A stretch of DNA of 64,000 nt, from contig JAMPIV010005013.1 of the NCBI GenBank assembly GCA_024509875.1, forward strand, positions 827,501 through 891,500. Reading direction: 5' to 3'. Shown here piece by piece: positions 35,296 through 47,594 of this stretch. Position numbers and translations under genes: made by a program. This DNA comes from Oreohelix idahoensis. Its lineage: Eukaryota > Mollusca > Gastropoda > Stylommatophora > Oreohelicidae. The notes beneath the pieces are model-generated. The model made no database searches. It saw only the letters and a list, made by a program, of their open reading frames with translations, and was not told the origin of the DNA. Position 1 is the stretch's first letter; every line of letters starts with the position of its first letter.

Positions 35296-35804
35296 CAGTG
35301 GCGTATTCTCTATGTGTGCTGTGCGTGCTGCGCACACCTATGCGCGAAGGAAAATAAAAATTTAATGTATTATTCTATAAAATATTTCTCTTCTAATGTT
35401 CTGCTTTCGGACCGCACGCATCAGGATAACGGATTTTCCCGCATAGAATCTACGAGTATGTCTTGTTTCAGTTTCCCAGACGCGTTTTATAGTTTTTTTA
35501 TTGGTTGGTAGCAACCGCCCGAAGTTTCTCGGGTAATTCCGTCACAATGCGTGCGGCACCTTTCGGTTTCACGTCTGAAGACTGGTTTGTGTGGATCAGG
35601 GTCATGGCCAGATACGTCAATACAATAGGAACATGCGTGCGGTCGTCTTGCAGCTCTCGAGTAGTAAAAATCGGCTGTGTCCAAGTCCAGTGTTTTTTTG
35701 TGATTTATTTTTGTTAGTTGCCGGGAGTGCATATTATTACAGTGACAGTGAGTTTAAAGTTGTAAGTTAATTAGTATTTCGGAGATAATTGACATATACC
35801 CAAA

Positions 35805-35960
35805 ATGCAAGTGTTGGACGCCATCGCTAAAAAGAAGTTTTGTTCACTAAGTTTTAGTGAAAAACTATCAATTGTGAGTAACGGTAAACCATGTCCTGAG
35901 TTAAAATTTTCCAGAGGACCTCATCAAAAAACTAAAAGACGTTTATGTTCGACTATGTAA
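35805..35960 (+). pseudogene. N-terminal remnant of hAT transposase
   Basis: ATG at 35805, 51 codons (MQVLDAIAKKKFCSLSF..., PCPELKFSRGP), stopping at 35958. The PELKF segment recalls the start of ZMYM/TTF-type hAT transposases. It meets the C-terminal fragment at the deletion point, in a different frame. Confidence 0.5.
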
Positions 35961-36325
35961 GATTGAAGAATGAATTTGTTGTACTTTATTGTTCGGATGA
36001 GTTCTGCAACAAGTCAGTTCATGCGTTACTGCAGTTCTTAGTTGAAAATGATCTCAGTTCAGGCTTTAAAGAAGTGTTCAAACTGGCAGAATTGATAATG
36101 ACAATTCCAGCAACTACTGCTTCTGTAGAAAGATCGTTTTCAGCTTTAAAGCGAATCCACAGTTACCACAGATCTACACAAGGTCAAGATCGACTCTCCA
36201 GTCTCAGCCTCTTGTGCATTGAAAAGGAACTTTTGAGCAAGGTTAGAATGAAGAATACATTTTACGATGCAGTAACAGAGAAATTTCTGCAAAAGGAAAG
36301 AAGAATAGATCTGATCTTCAAGTGA
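35945..36325 (+). pseudogene. hAT transposase C-terminal dimerisation region
   Basis: 126 codons. AELIMTIPATTASVERSFSALKRI and then RLSSLSLLCIEKELL are the hallmark of the hAT C-terminal dimerisation domain. The catalytic core is deleted, so it cannot cut DNA. The first ATG is probably not original. Confidence 0.9.
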
Positions 36326-36504
36326 AACCTGTAAGTGAAAATATGTATTATTTAGTTAATGTTTTTCTTCCAGCCGAATAACTATCGTTGCGTAATTGAA
36401 TATAGTTGGTTTTTAAATTAAGAGGGGAGGGGGTTAAATGGTAGGCGTACATATTCATTTTAAGTAGCAGCACACCTAGCTCGCATTACCAGGATACGCC
36501 ACTG

Positions 36505-36662
36505 AGTGAGACATATAAAATGTAAGAGATAGAGAGAGTGAGACAGATATAAAATGTAAGAGAAAGAGAGACAGATATAAAATGTAATAGAAAGAGAGAA
36601 TGAGACAGATATAAAATGTAAGAGAAAGAGAGAGTGAGAGACAGATATAAAATGTAATAGAA
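36505..36662. repeat. ~30-bp minisatellite, right part
   Basis: Continuation of the 34868-35295 array with the same unit, about 5 copies. Confidence 0.93.
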
Positions 36663-37207
<545 letters not shown>

Positions 37208-37729
37208 TGTGACAGGTTATGAAGATAGACTACATGGATCCGCCGCTTGCTTCCCAGCGTTGCCGCTCATTCAGTTCAACCTGGCTCCCCCACCTTTGTT
37301 TCCTCATTATCATGCACGGTTGGTTACGCAAAATCCATGCCTTTTCGCTATCTGTCTAACTCATAGTTTAGCCACGCCTATTTTTTTCTTGTTTCATGAG
37401 CGGATGAGCGGCTAACTAGATTCGTAGCTGTCATTCCTTGAAAAGGGGCGTACCTTTGATGGTTACATTTCTCAGGGGGACTTAAGCGAATGGAAAACGG
37501 GGCGATAACCACAGTTAACGACCACATTCGTTTGTTCGTGATCCCAGGGGACGTAATTATCAACAGAGAGAGACGAGATCAAAGACGGTCTGCTCGCTAG
37601 AAACCGTCTATGTTGTTCGCGTCATCGGTGAGCAGGAAATCTCTGATTCGGGAATCGAACCGTAGATTTGCCCTGATACAGCAGAACGCGCGATTTCTGG
37701 CACTCGTGAGCGAAATAACGCTATTCGGG

Positions 37730-37737
37730 TATAAATA
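37730..37737 (+). promoter_or_regulatory. TATA box of solo LTR A
   Basis: GGGTATAAATACTATACC, ~25 bp before ATCAGTTATCAGTCGC. The equivalents in LTRs B and C (42126, 52543) keep the spacing to CCAGTTATCAG, so the start site is probably there. Confidence 0.6.
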
Positions 37738-38048
37738 CTATACCTCCTGAAATCAGTTATCAGTCGCTTCATAGAATTTTTGAAATATCTAGCTCGACAT
37801 CATAGAGCCTTCGTACAAAGTGGATTACTTAGATTCGTGGAGATATTTTCATTTTTCTGTTTTGCGGTAAATATATCTAATTGCATTTAAGTGATCTAAC
37901 GTGTTAAAGTTCTTCATTATATTTCACTGGGATTTTCTGTGTTATATGAAAAGCGTATTAAATAACATATAGCTAATTTTTCCAGCTGTAACGTAAATTT
38001 AATTACTCGCTATTCACCAGAAAGAGATGTTTTAACTGACTACTGAGG

Positions 38049-38049
<1 letters not shown>

Positions 38050-38103
<54 letters not shown>

Positions 38104-38249
38104 TATATATATAACTGATATACATATACATATATACATATATACATATATACTGATATATAATATATATATATATATATACACATATACATATACATAT
38201 ATACATATATATGTATATATATATATATGTATATATGTATATATGTATA

Positions 38250-38335
<86 letters not shown>
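38050..38335. repeat. (TA)n microsatellite with TACATA variants
   Basis: Inside solo LTR A. A third such tract is at 38731-38834. Confidence 0.98.
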
Positions 38336-38341
<6 letters not shown>

Positions 38342-38728
38342 TAATTCATTATGTGTAATTTTATAAATGACTAGGGTTTATATCACGTGTTAAAAACGAT
38401 AAGATAAGCTAAACACTTGTGGTTTCTAACCTAATTTAATAACGGAATGGATAAGAGATCTTACCTTTACGCGTGTTAGGTTAGGATATTTATATTGTGG
38501 TAAAAGTGTTTGTATTTATTCCTAAATCTAGGCTCGGTCAAAAACCAACGTACTAGCGGTCTTATAAACTATCCAGATATATTGTTGTACTATTGAATCT
38601 GTGATTTGTGAACTGTGCGGTCCAGTTTCTTCACTCGTGAGAGAGACCCATCCAGAAAACAATAAACATAATATTAACTGGACCTGAACAGTACCAGAGT
38701 TTATATAAATTGAATCAGCCCGCTCTGG

Positions 38729-38836
<108 letters not shown>

Positions 38837-39917
38837 TGCATATGACAGTAGTTTTTCCACTGGGATTTATACTCAAGAGAATTCACTGTCCCGACTCGGC
38901 CATCAACTTAGAAAACAGCCGATAATTGTTATCATTAACATTTTATAACGTAACAGAGTGTCTCAGCAACCAGAGACTAGACAACACCGGAACCATATAT
39001 TTTTCTTTCTATGACGGTGACTGTCACAAATATTACTTATTCCAACCAACTAAATGCAGTGATACAGGAATTATCCAGGAAACCAATTAACGCACCAACT
39101 TCGGCGACTCCCTTTGAAACTAGCAGTCAGCACTAAGGATAGCCTGGGGCTGGAGTTGGCAAATAATCTGACATTGTAAAGCCATAGTACTTGTTAGTGT
39201 TTATTTCCAAGGAATACCTGAGACAACTATTGGGTAAGCGAGTGTGCGTGTGGCCACAGTATGAATGAGTGAATGAACCGAAAGAGAGAAACATATTTTT
39301 CTTTTTGTTATCACTATCATACAAATCTTCTTTTGTTTCTCACTAACCTGAATATTTACAGGATAGTTAATCAGGAACTTGTCCGTTTCCCTTACTGACT
39401 ATTCCATACACTTATTGTTAACTTTTGATCTTTTGGGTTAATTAACCTCTGTGGGGATCTTCTTTTCTTTTCCTTTACCAGAGGGGAGGACCTATTGGGT
39501 AAATTTCATTTGTCTGTAAACCATGCTTTATTGATGTATATGCTTGATGTTGTGAAGTTCTAATGATAATAAACTTAACAAACCTTAAAGTTATCGTGTT
39601 GGTCAACCCCTATCCATACATATTATCCATACTTTGTTTTCACGTTTGTGCGTATTTGTCACAGAATTGTGTGTATGTGGGTACAGTGTAACTTGTATTT
39701 TGTATAAGGAGAGAAAGTGCGACTGATTAAAATATAGTCGTAAAGATAGGCTGGATTAGAGAATCTACTCACTCCAGAGACTGTTTTTCCTCTTACACTA
39801 TCACCCTCGTGAGAAAAAAAACTATTTCTTACACCTTACTCTCACATAGTCACGACTATTACCTCCGCTCGGACGGGACCATAAATATCTCAGACCTATC
39901 TTGTAAAAATTACGACA

Positions 39918-41403
39918 GATACGCTGATTGGGAGAGAGAACATGACAGTTTTCGAGTGGCTAAATAAAGGAGATGTTGAGAGAGTATATACGATAGATTT
40001 TGCGGGAGATGAAGAGACACATTTTGAGAGATAAATATTAAGTAGATTTGAGAGATATCATTGGAAGATTTTGAGCGCAATTCGTTAATGCTAATGAGAG
40101 AGAACATAAGGAAGATTTTGAGGGATGAAGAGACACATTTTGAGAGAAAATAAATACAATTAATTAAAGTGAGAGGGTACGTTTGAAGAGAGATATTTTC
40201 GAGAGATTAAGAGGAAGATTGAAGAGTATTTTGAGCGATTTTCAATTCGATTTTGAAATGAACAAGAGAGGAAATGAGAATGAAAGAGAACATTTAAGGA
40301 AAGAATTTTGATTTTTGGGCAATTTTAAATAGAGCGTGCGGCTAATGGAACAAGAGAGGAACATTTGAGGAAGGAAAATTTGAGAAACAATTCCAGAATT
40401 TTAATGCTAATGATTTTCAAATAGAGCGTGCGGTATTGTGAAATAAAGAGAGAAATTTGAAGAAAAGGAACATTTGAGAAAGAATACGGAGATTTTTGAC
40501 GATTTGAGATTTTTAGAATTGTGAAAGGAAGGAATTTGAGAATTAATTGAGGAAAATTTTATTCCGGAGTATTTGTAGATTTTCAAATAGAGCTTGCGGC
40601 TGATTGTGAAATGAGAGGAAATTTGAGGAAACAGGAAAATTTTTCCGGAGATTTTAAATGGATATTTGTAGATTTTCAAATATAGCCGTTGATTGTGAAA
40701 TGGAACAAGAGAGGAAAATTTGAGAAATTGAAACAGATTTGAGATTTTCAAGAGCGTGCGGTTGATTTGATGGAAAAGAGAGGAAATTTGAGAATCCGGA
40801 AAGATTTTGGAGATTTTAAATGGACAGATTTGTAGATTTTCAAATAGAGCGTGCGGTTGATTGTGAAATGGAACAAGAGAGGAAATTTGAGAATGAAATT
40901 GAGGAAAATTTGAGGAAAGAATATTCTGGAGATTTTAAATGGACAGATTTGTAGATTTTCAAATTTTAAATGGACAAGAGAGGATTTGAAATTAGATTTT
41001 TTCAGATTTTCAAATAGAGCGTGCGGTTGATTGTGAAATGGAACAAGAGAGGAAATTTGAGAATGAAATTGAGGAAAATTTGAGGAAAGAATATTCCGGA
41101 GATTTTAAATGGACAGATTTGTAGATTTTCAAATAGAGCGTGCGGTTGATTGTGAAATGGAACAAGAGAGGAAATTTGAGAATGAAACTGAGGAAAATTT
41201 GAGGAAAGAATATTCCGGAGATTTTAAATGGACAGATTTGTAGATTTTCAAATAGAGCGTGCGGTTGATTGTGAAATGGAACAAGAGAGGAAATTTGAGA
41301 ATGAAATTGAGGAAAATTTGAGGAAAGAATATTCTGGAGATTTTAAATGGACAGATTTGTAGATTTTCACATAGAGCGTGCGGTTGATTGTGAAATGGAA
41401 CAA
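39918..41403. repeat. Purine-rich region passing into a 119-bp minisatellite
   Basis: From ~40830 the unit (ATTTTAAATGGACAGATTTG, ATTTTCAAATAGAGCGTGCGG, TTGATTGTGAAATGGAAC...) repeats at exactly 119 bp: the GAGCGTGCGG words at about 41017, 41136, 41255 and 41374 are evenly spaced. More diverged units extend left to ~40300. Confidence 0.92.
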
Positions 41404-41480
41404 GAGAACTATGAAAGAGTGAACGAACTTAATTTTAAAAGGGATAAGAACTAGAACGGAAGGCCCGTCTAACACTTAGC
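41404..41480. repeat. Array-anchored unit with GGCCCGTCTAACA
   Basis: GAACGAACTTAATTTTAAAAGG and then AAGGCCCGTCTAACACTTAG, matching 33428-33500, again directly to the right of a tandem array. Confidence 0.7.
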
Positions 41481-41579
41481 CCTGTGTCTCAACGTTCATA
41501 GTATTCTAAGAGTTCTTTAGACAGGGCATGAGAGAGTTTCAAAGAAAATGCATGACAGATTTTGATAGAGATGTCTGAG

Positions 41580-44448
41580 TGTGACGTATAATGGAAATAT
41601 AGCCTACAGTATCTGACAGCCCTGAAATTCCGTTAGCGTTTTAAGATTTGCTAGTAAGTCAAGCATTTTTCTCTGTCTGCATTATTCACCTTTAATCCAC
41701 GCCTGTTTTCCTTGAGACGTAAACAAACGGAAAGTTTACCAACTTCCGCGATGCCAGTCATAATAGGGAGCTAACCTGGTTTGTTTACCTGAGTTTCTCA
41801 CGTGAGCTGATCAAATCATCGGATATTAGACTGATGCACGCGGAAACACCGGACCTTTTTGAAGTAGTCGCACGGGCTAAAACAAATTCCCGTGTACCCT
41901 TTGATGTTCGTACATACAGGGGGAGACAAATCTTTGATCTCCAGAAAACGGGGAAAATCTCGGAACGAAACCCGTTACACGGTTCCAAGTCTTTGTTGTC
42001 GATTAGCAGTGCCGACAGAAGCGACCGTGAAAACCTTTTATCGGGGAAAACGTAGTCTCCCGATTTTCTGCTATGCGCTGTAGTGTGAAAAGTAACGTCA
42101 TCTATAGATCAGAGAGACAATAATGTATGTAAACTGCGTCTTCTCAAACCAGTTATCAGTTGCTGCTCATATTTTTTCAAATAGTCTAAACACGTATTCT
42201 AGAACCATTGTGGAAGATGTGTTAATAGTTTCGTGGGGATTGTTATTCTGATTTGTGGTAACAGAAATTAGCATTTCCGTGATTTAATGTGCTGAGTTTT
42301 ATCATCTTAAATTCACTGTGATTTCATAGCGTTAAAACTAGTGAAATAAAATAACGCATAGCTATTTGTTTACCAAGTTTTCAGTTTAATGGTAATTTTA
42401 CCACCCGCTTTATCACATAAGAAGAGACGTTTAGTTGACTAATTAATACACTAGGCGTGACTGATAGTGGACCATAGAATTCACGTTATATTTCATTTTT
42501 TGTAATTATATAAGTGACTAGTGTTTAATATCATACGACTAAACAAACAGACGTCGACAATCTAATAGCTATTAATGACAGGCGATATTTGTTAAGTGCG
42601 CGTAGGGATAATTAAATACTAATAGATATTGTGCGCTGATCGTTAACGCGCGTGCAAAGAAGCGGGGAGGGCACATACCTTCACCTGACCTAGAGACGCC
42701 GCGCTAGAGAAAACTGACCGGATATGATAGGCTAAAGACACCGTGTGCCTTTTAAATTTAATCAGGACTGACGGACAGGATAAGAGAGCGTCTTGTCCCC
42801 TTCCGTGTATATATATGTAGATATATATTAGTAGCCTTTTTTCATAATGTTTCTCTATTTCTCGCAGACGTGATCAAACGGCGACCAGCGGTCTATTTTG
42901 GTCCTTTTTCTTCATTTACTGATTGATTAATGTTGTCTTCTTCTTGACTTACACGTCCCCAAGTTCATTTGTGAACAGGATTGGCCTTAGAGACAAAAAT
43001 TAACATTTTAAATAGTAACGTTAACTGGACTTATAAATACCCAGATATCTGTTCAATTTTATTTGTATAACACTATGGCGTAATACCATTAACATTTCTA
43101 TCTGACGTTTGACAGTCGTATCAGCGGATTTATCCAGCAAGTTACGCTGTTTCAAAATCGGTACTCACCACATAGCCAGCCGATAGGATTTACCATCATT
43201 ATCAATTAACAATAATTAACAGTTTTAGCAACCAGATGTTTCCCTATACTGGAAGTATTTTCTACTGTTGACTGAACACCCCACCCCCTGCAAACCCAAG
43301 TAGAACAGTCCCAACTAAGATGGTTTGGCCATGTCTGCAGAATGGGAGAAGATCGGCTACCACGACAAGCATGGGAAACAAAGAGCCAATGATCCAGACC
43401 CACAGGACGACCCAGAGTCCGCTGGGAGGACAACATTAGACAATCTTTGAAGGACCGAGGACTAGAATGGAACCAGGCCAAGAGGAAGACAGCCGATAGG
43501 ATAGTCTGGCGCTTTCTCTTCCAAACATCTACACCTCACGGTAGAAGTGGAACGACTAAGTAAGTAAGTAAGACTGTGAACACAAGATTTCGGTTTTGCT
43601 ACAGTAACTATTCGAAGTGACATTTGTCTATCCAGGAATCAACCACCAAATTAGGCGTCCACCTTATAAAATTTAATTATTGGAGGAGCGACTGGGGCCA
43701 ATTTGGAAGATAAAAACCACTGGAAATTATATATACATATATTCAGACATTGTATGTCCAAGAGATTTCTTCACCAAGAATAGGGTAAGCGCGAATGAGT
43801 AAACACGTATGACAGAGAGAGAGAGAGAGTTAAATATTTTCGTTGTTACAGGAAAAATTGTATCATCTGAATTCGGTCTAAATATTGTTTACTTTACTGT
43901 ATAACATTTAGTAGGAATTTTGTTCTTTTCTTTACTGTCTATTCTGTAACATAGTGCTAACCTTTGACCTGTGGGATTATTAACTTGTTGGGTTTTTCTC
44001 TCAATAAGGGGGAGGGCACATGTATTATGTTATTTTTTCCATGTATTACATTCTGATTTTATTTGATCTTTCTTTAGATATTCGATGTTGTAAAGTTTAA
44101 ATGGTAATAAACAACAAAAGAACTTACCTTTGTGTGTTGGTCAGACCCATACCAAATTAACCATAGTTTTTCACGTTTGTGTGTCTTGTTGTCACATAGC
44201 TGTGTGTGTGTATGTAGTTAAACTTATATTTACATATATATGGAGGTGCAAGATTGTCTGATATTAAAAGATAGTCGTATAGCTAGGCTGGACTAGAGAA
44301 ACTACTCATTCCAGAGACAGATCTTCTCCTTAAACTATTCACTCGTGAAATCTATTCTCACACCTTTATTTCTCACGTACTCATATCACCATCCACTCTA
44401 CTCAGGCAGGACCATAAAGATCTTTCAAACCTATCTAAATTTACGACA
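41580..44448 (+). repeat. Solo LTR B with perfect target duplication
   Basis: TGTGACGTATAATGG...AAATTTACGACA, flanked by CTGAG on both sides (41575-41579 and 44449-44453). About 2.6 kb without the LINE fragment it carries at 43294-43572. A solo LTR arises by recombination between two LTRs, so a complete element once stood here. Confidence 0.9.
43294..43572 (+). mobile_element. LINE 3'-end fragment with (TAAG)n tail, second copy
   Basis: About 90 percent identical by eye to 11009-11283, from ACCCAAGTAGAACAG to GACTAAGTAAGTAAG. The flanks carry similar words (ACTGAACAC before, ACTGTGAACAC after), a probable imperfect target duplication with a few extra bases at the 5' junction. Confidence 0.85.
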
Positions 44449-44739
44449 CTGAGATAATTTTACACAGTGAGACTGCTAATTTCAGATAGTACTGTAAATA
44501 CGATTTCTGACAGTTCAGTTAAAAACGTCTTCCTGAAGGCCTTTCTTTAGTACATTTACTGTGATTTTCGCTATGCATACAGTATCACAGTTATGACGTC
44601 ATCAATTTATTGGCTAGGCCACAAGTCGGGGAAACAAGATTGCCAGAATGTATAGGCAATGTTTAGAATAAGTGCACTATTGTTGTATGGTGCTCCGGCC
44701 GGCATCTCTTCGCTGTTAGAAATATCTTACCTGGCATGT
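44449..44739. other. Linker between solo LTR B and a LINE fragment
   Basis: Nothing recognised beyond the CTGAG duplication. Confidence 0.6.
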
Positions 44740-45298
44740 TTATTGGCTCTAAAATGGATAATAAATACCACAGAATTTAAAGATAGGTACTACCGGAATG
44801 TGTGCAAGAGAGACATGAGGGCACTTGACATAAATCCAGCAACCCGGGAGGATGAAGTGCCGATCGCACCAAGTGGCGGTGCTTTCTTCAGGGCCACCTC
44901 AGGTTGGCGAAAAGAAGCTCTCATGGCACGCAGAAGAGTGAAGAAAACGTCGAAAGGAACACCAGGAAAATAAGTAGCTGAGGGCTGTCACCTCAGGGGA
45001 GCATTCCCATAATCAGCTATAACTGAAGGGGCTATGATTATTACTATGGGAATGTAGTTTCCGGGGTTCTGCACAGAGACAAAGACAGAATCGGCTTACT
45101 GCTCCAAGCATGTCGTAGTTAGCGACTAACATGAGGGTGTGCATGGGGCTGGCAGCCTCATGTTGTATAACAAAATGTTACAGGAACCACTGATGCAAGA
45201 ACACGTGAATACTTTGGTGCTGGCTTATTGCAAGGGCGCAAGCTACAGTGGTGGCTCCATCTTCAATATGGAGCGAAAGTGACAATGATGATGATGAT
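44740..45298 (+). mobile_element. LINE 3' end: protein C-terminus, 3' UTR and (GAT)n tail
   Basis: 44740-44973 translates as ALKWIINTTEFKDRYYRNVCKRDMRALDIN... and ...SGWRKEALMARRRV, resembling the last ~70 residues of LINE RT proteins (a CKRDMRALDIN-like segment, then GWR). A ~30-residue stretch between them looks out of place, perhaps frameshifted. The 3' UTR (45058-45298) is the family found at 5.5, 19.0, 22.0 and 46.0 kb and ends in GATGATGATGATC. 5'-truncated. Confidence 0.7.
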
Positions 45299-45830
45299 CT
45301 ACCGATGCAGTTTTCTGAAATAACTCAAATTAAGATTTTATTTTCTTTTAATAACACCATTGATTATTTTGTATGGTTGTTTCTGGAGGGTGGATTCATT
45401 TATTTTCTACGTGTTATCTAATTTAAATCTATACTGCCTGTTCTCTGGCTCTTTTCCTTAGGTCTGTATTCGTTATTATGTTATAACGAGTGTAAAAGCC
45501 CGTCATAAGACGGGAATTAAATTGAAAAGCACAATTTTACTTATTCAAAAGTATTTTAAAAAACCACTGTGCATCACCACAGTACACGAACTACGTAGCA
45601 GCAGCGAGGATCCCAATGTGTATATACGGGATCACACATTCTATAAATATTTTTGTGCACACCATCATTTGCACATTTTTCTTTGTCGAGTGTTACTATT
45701 TTCGGAAGAGTACATATAAAGGAAACAATACAATTAATGTCTAGCTTTCAACCAAAGTTCCATCCCTTAGCGTTAGTGATAGACAAAGCTGGGATTTTAT
45801 ATATATTGATTTCCTTCTTACACACCATAG
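45299..45830. other. No recognisable feature
   Basis: AT-rich. Two short plus-strand frames lack any domain. Confidence 0.5.
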
Positions 45831-46092
45831 AGCAACCATCCACCCACTACAGCTAAACCACCTTCCGCAGTAAGTCAGCAACCATCCACCCACTACAGCT
45901 AAACCACCTTCCGCAGTAAGTCAGCACCTGAGCCAGTATTTACTCTAGCAGTGGTGGTGTCTGTAGCCATTTGGTTTATATGACAAGGTAACCAGCCCCT
46001 CCCTATTCACAACCTCATATAAATCGCCTTGTACGACATGCCTGAAAGTGTAGAAGTCTTATTCTCACAGACCTCGGGGAACCACAGTGGGC
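45831..46092 (-). repeat. LINE 3'-UTR copy, inverted, with 46-bp duplication
   Basis: The minus strand carries CATGTCGTACAAGGCGATTT, GAGGTTGTGAATAGGG and GCTACAGACACCACCACTG in family order. Its 3' end includes a perfect head-to-tail 46-bp duplication (45831-45876 and 45877-45922). Confidence 0.65.
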
Positions 46093-47560
46093 GGTATAAG
46101 TATATAATGGAGCGTTATTAGTTTATAACAGGGTGTTGTTAGTATATAAATGGGTGTTATTAGTATATAATGGAGCGTTATTAGTTTATAACAGGGTGTT
46201 GTTAGTATATAAATGGGCGTTATTAGCACATAAATGGGCGTTTGTTAGTATATAAATGGGTGTTATTAGTATATAATGGAGCGTTATTAGTTTATAACAG
46301 GGTGTTGTTGGTATATAAATGGGCGTTATTAGTACATAAATGGGCGTTTGTTAGTATATAAATTGGTGTTATTAGTATATAATGGAGCGTTATTAGTTTA
46401 TAACAGGGTGTTGTTAGTATATAAATGGGCGTTATTAGTACATAAATGGGCGTTTGTTAGTATATAAATGGGTGTTATTAGTATATAATGGAGCGTTATT
46501 AGTTTATAACAGGGTGTTGTTAGTATATAAATGGGTGTTATTAGCACATAAATGGGCGTTTGTTAGTATATAAATTGGTGTTATTAGTATATAATGGAGC
46601 GTTATTAGTTTATAACAGGGTGTTGTTAGTATATAAATGGGCGTTATTAGTACATAAATGGGCGTTTGTTAGTATATAAATGGGTGTTATTAGTATATAA
46701 TGGAGCGTTATTAGTTTATAACAGGGTGTTGTTAGTATATAAATGGGCGTTATTAGTACATAAATGGGCGTTTGTTAGTATATAAATTGGTGTTATTAGT
46801 ATATAATGGAGCGTTATTAGTTTATAACAGGGTGTTGTTAGTATATAAATGGGCGTTATTAGCACATAAATGGGCGTTTGTTAGTATATAAATGGGTGTT
46901 ATTAGTATATAATGGAGCGTTATTAGTTTATAACAGGGTGTTGTTAGTATATAAATGGGTGTTATTAGTATATAATGGAGCGTTATTAGTTTATAACAGG
47001 GTGTTGTTAGTATATAAATGGGTGTTATTAGTATATAATGGAGCGTTATTAGTTTATAACAGGGTGTTGTTAGTATATAAATGGGCGTTATTAGTACATA
47101 AATGGGCGTTTGTTAGTATATAAATTGGTGTTATTAGTATATAATGGAGCGTTATTAGTTTATAACAGGGTGTTGTTAGTATATAAATGGGCGTTATTAG
47201 TACATAAATGGGCGTTTGTTAGTATATAAATGGGTGTTATTAGTATATAATGGGGCGCTATTAGTATATAACAGGGCGCTATTAGTATATAGCAGGGCGT
47301 TATTATTATGTAACAGGGCGGTATTCATGTATAACATGGCGTTATTAGTATATTAGAGGACATTATTAGTATATAACAGGACATATTAAGATATAACAGG
47401 GCGTTATTAGTATTTAACAGGGCGTAATTAGTATATCACGGGTGTAATTAACATATAACGGGGATTATTAATATACAACGAGAGGGGGGGGGGGTTATTA
47501 GTATATAACGGGCGTTATTAATATTTAACGGAGAGTTATTATTATATTACGGGGCGTTGT
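46093..47560. repeat. 21-bp monomer minisatellite with 106-bp higher-order repeat
   Basis: Monomers of the form GTTATTAGTATATAATGGGC (20-22 bp) repeat for ~1.4 kb. The marker AATGGAGCG recurs at about 46106, 46168, 46275, 46380, 46488, 46593, 46699, 46805, 46911, 46974, 47037 and 47143, i.e. steps of ~106 bp (five monomers) or ~63 bp (three monomers). The right end (47240-47560) decays into diverged monomers. Confidence 0.95.
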
Positions 47561-47594
47561 TGATATACAAGTGCCAATTTAAGAGTATAATAGT

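Larger units (their letters stand above)
35296..36504 (+). mobile_element. hAT element, internally deleted, 1209 bp
   Basis: Ends CAGTGGCGTATTC and GGATACGCCACTG (inverted, TACGCCACTG core) are flanked by a perfect 8-bp duplication, AGTGAGAC (35288-35295 and 36505-36512), the size typical of hAT. It carries only the two ends of a transposase gene, so it is non-autonomous. Confidence 0.95.

Noticed and set aside
34642..35337. 231-codon minus-strand open frame rich in Leu, Ser, Tyr
   Set aside because: Produced by the ~30-bp minisatellite; the same peptide recurs in two frames and no domain is present.
46878..47123. 81-codon frame with 7-residue repeats (LLVYNRV-type)
   Set aside because: Follows from a 21-bp monomer, a multiple of three; it stays open only where the array is regular.
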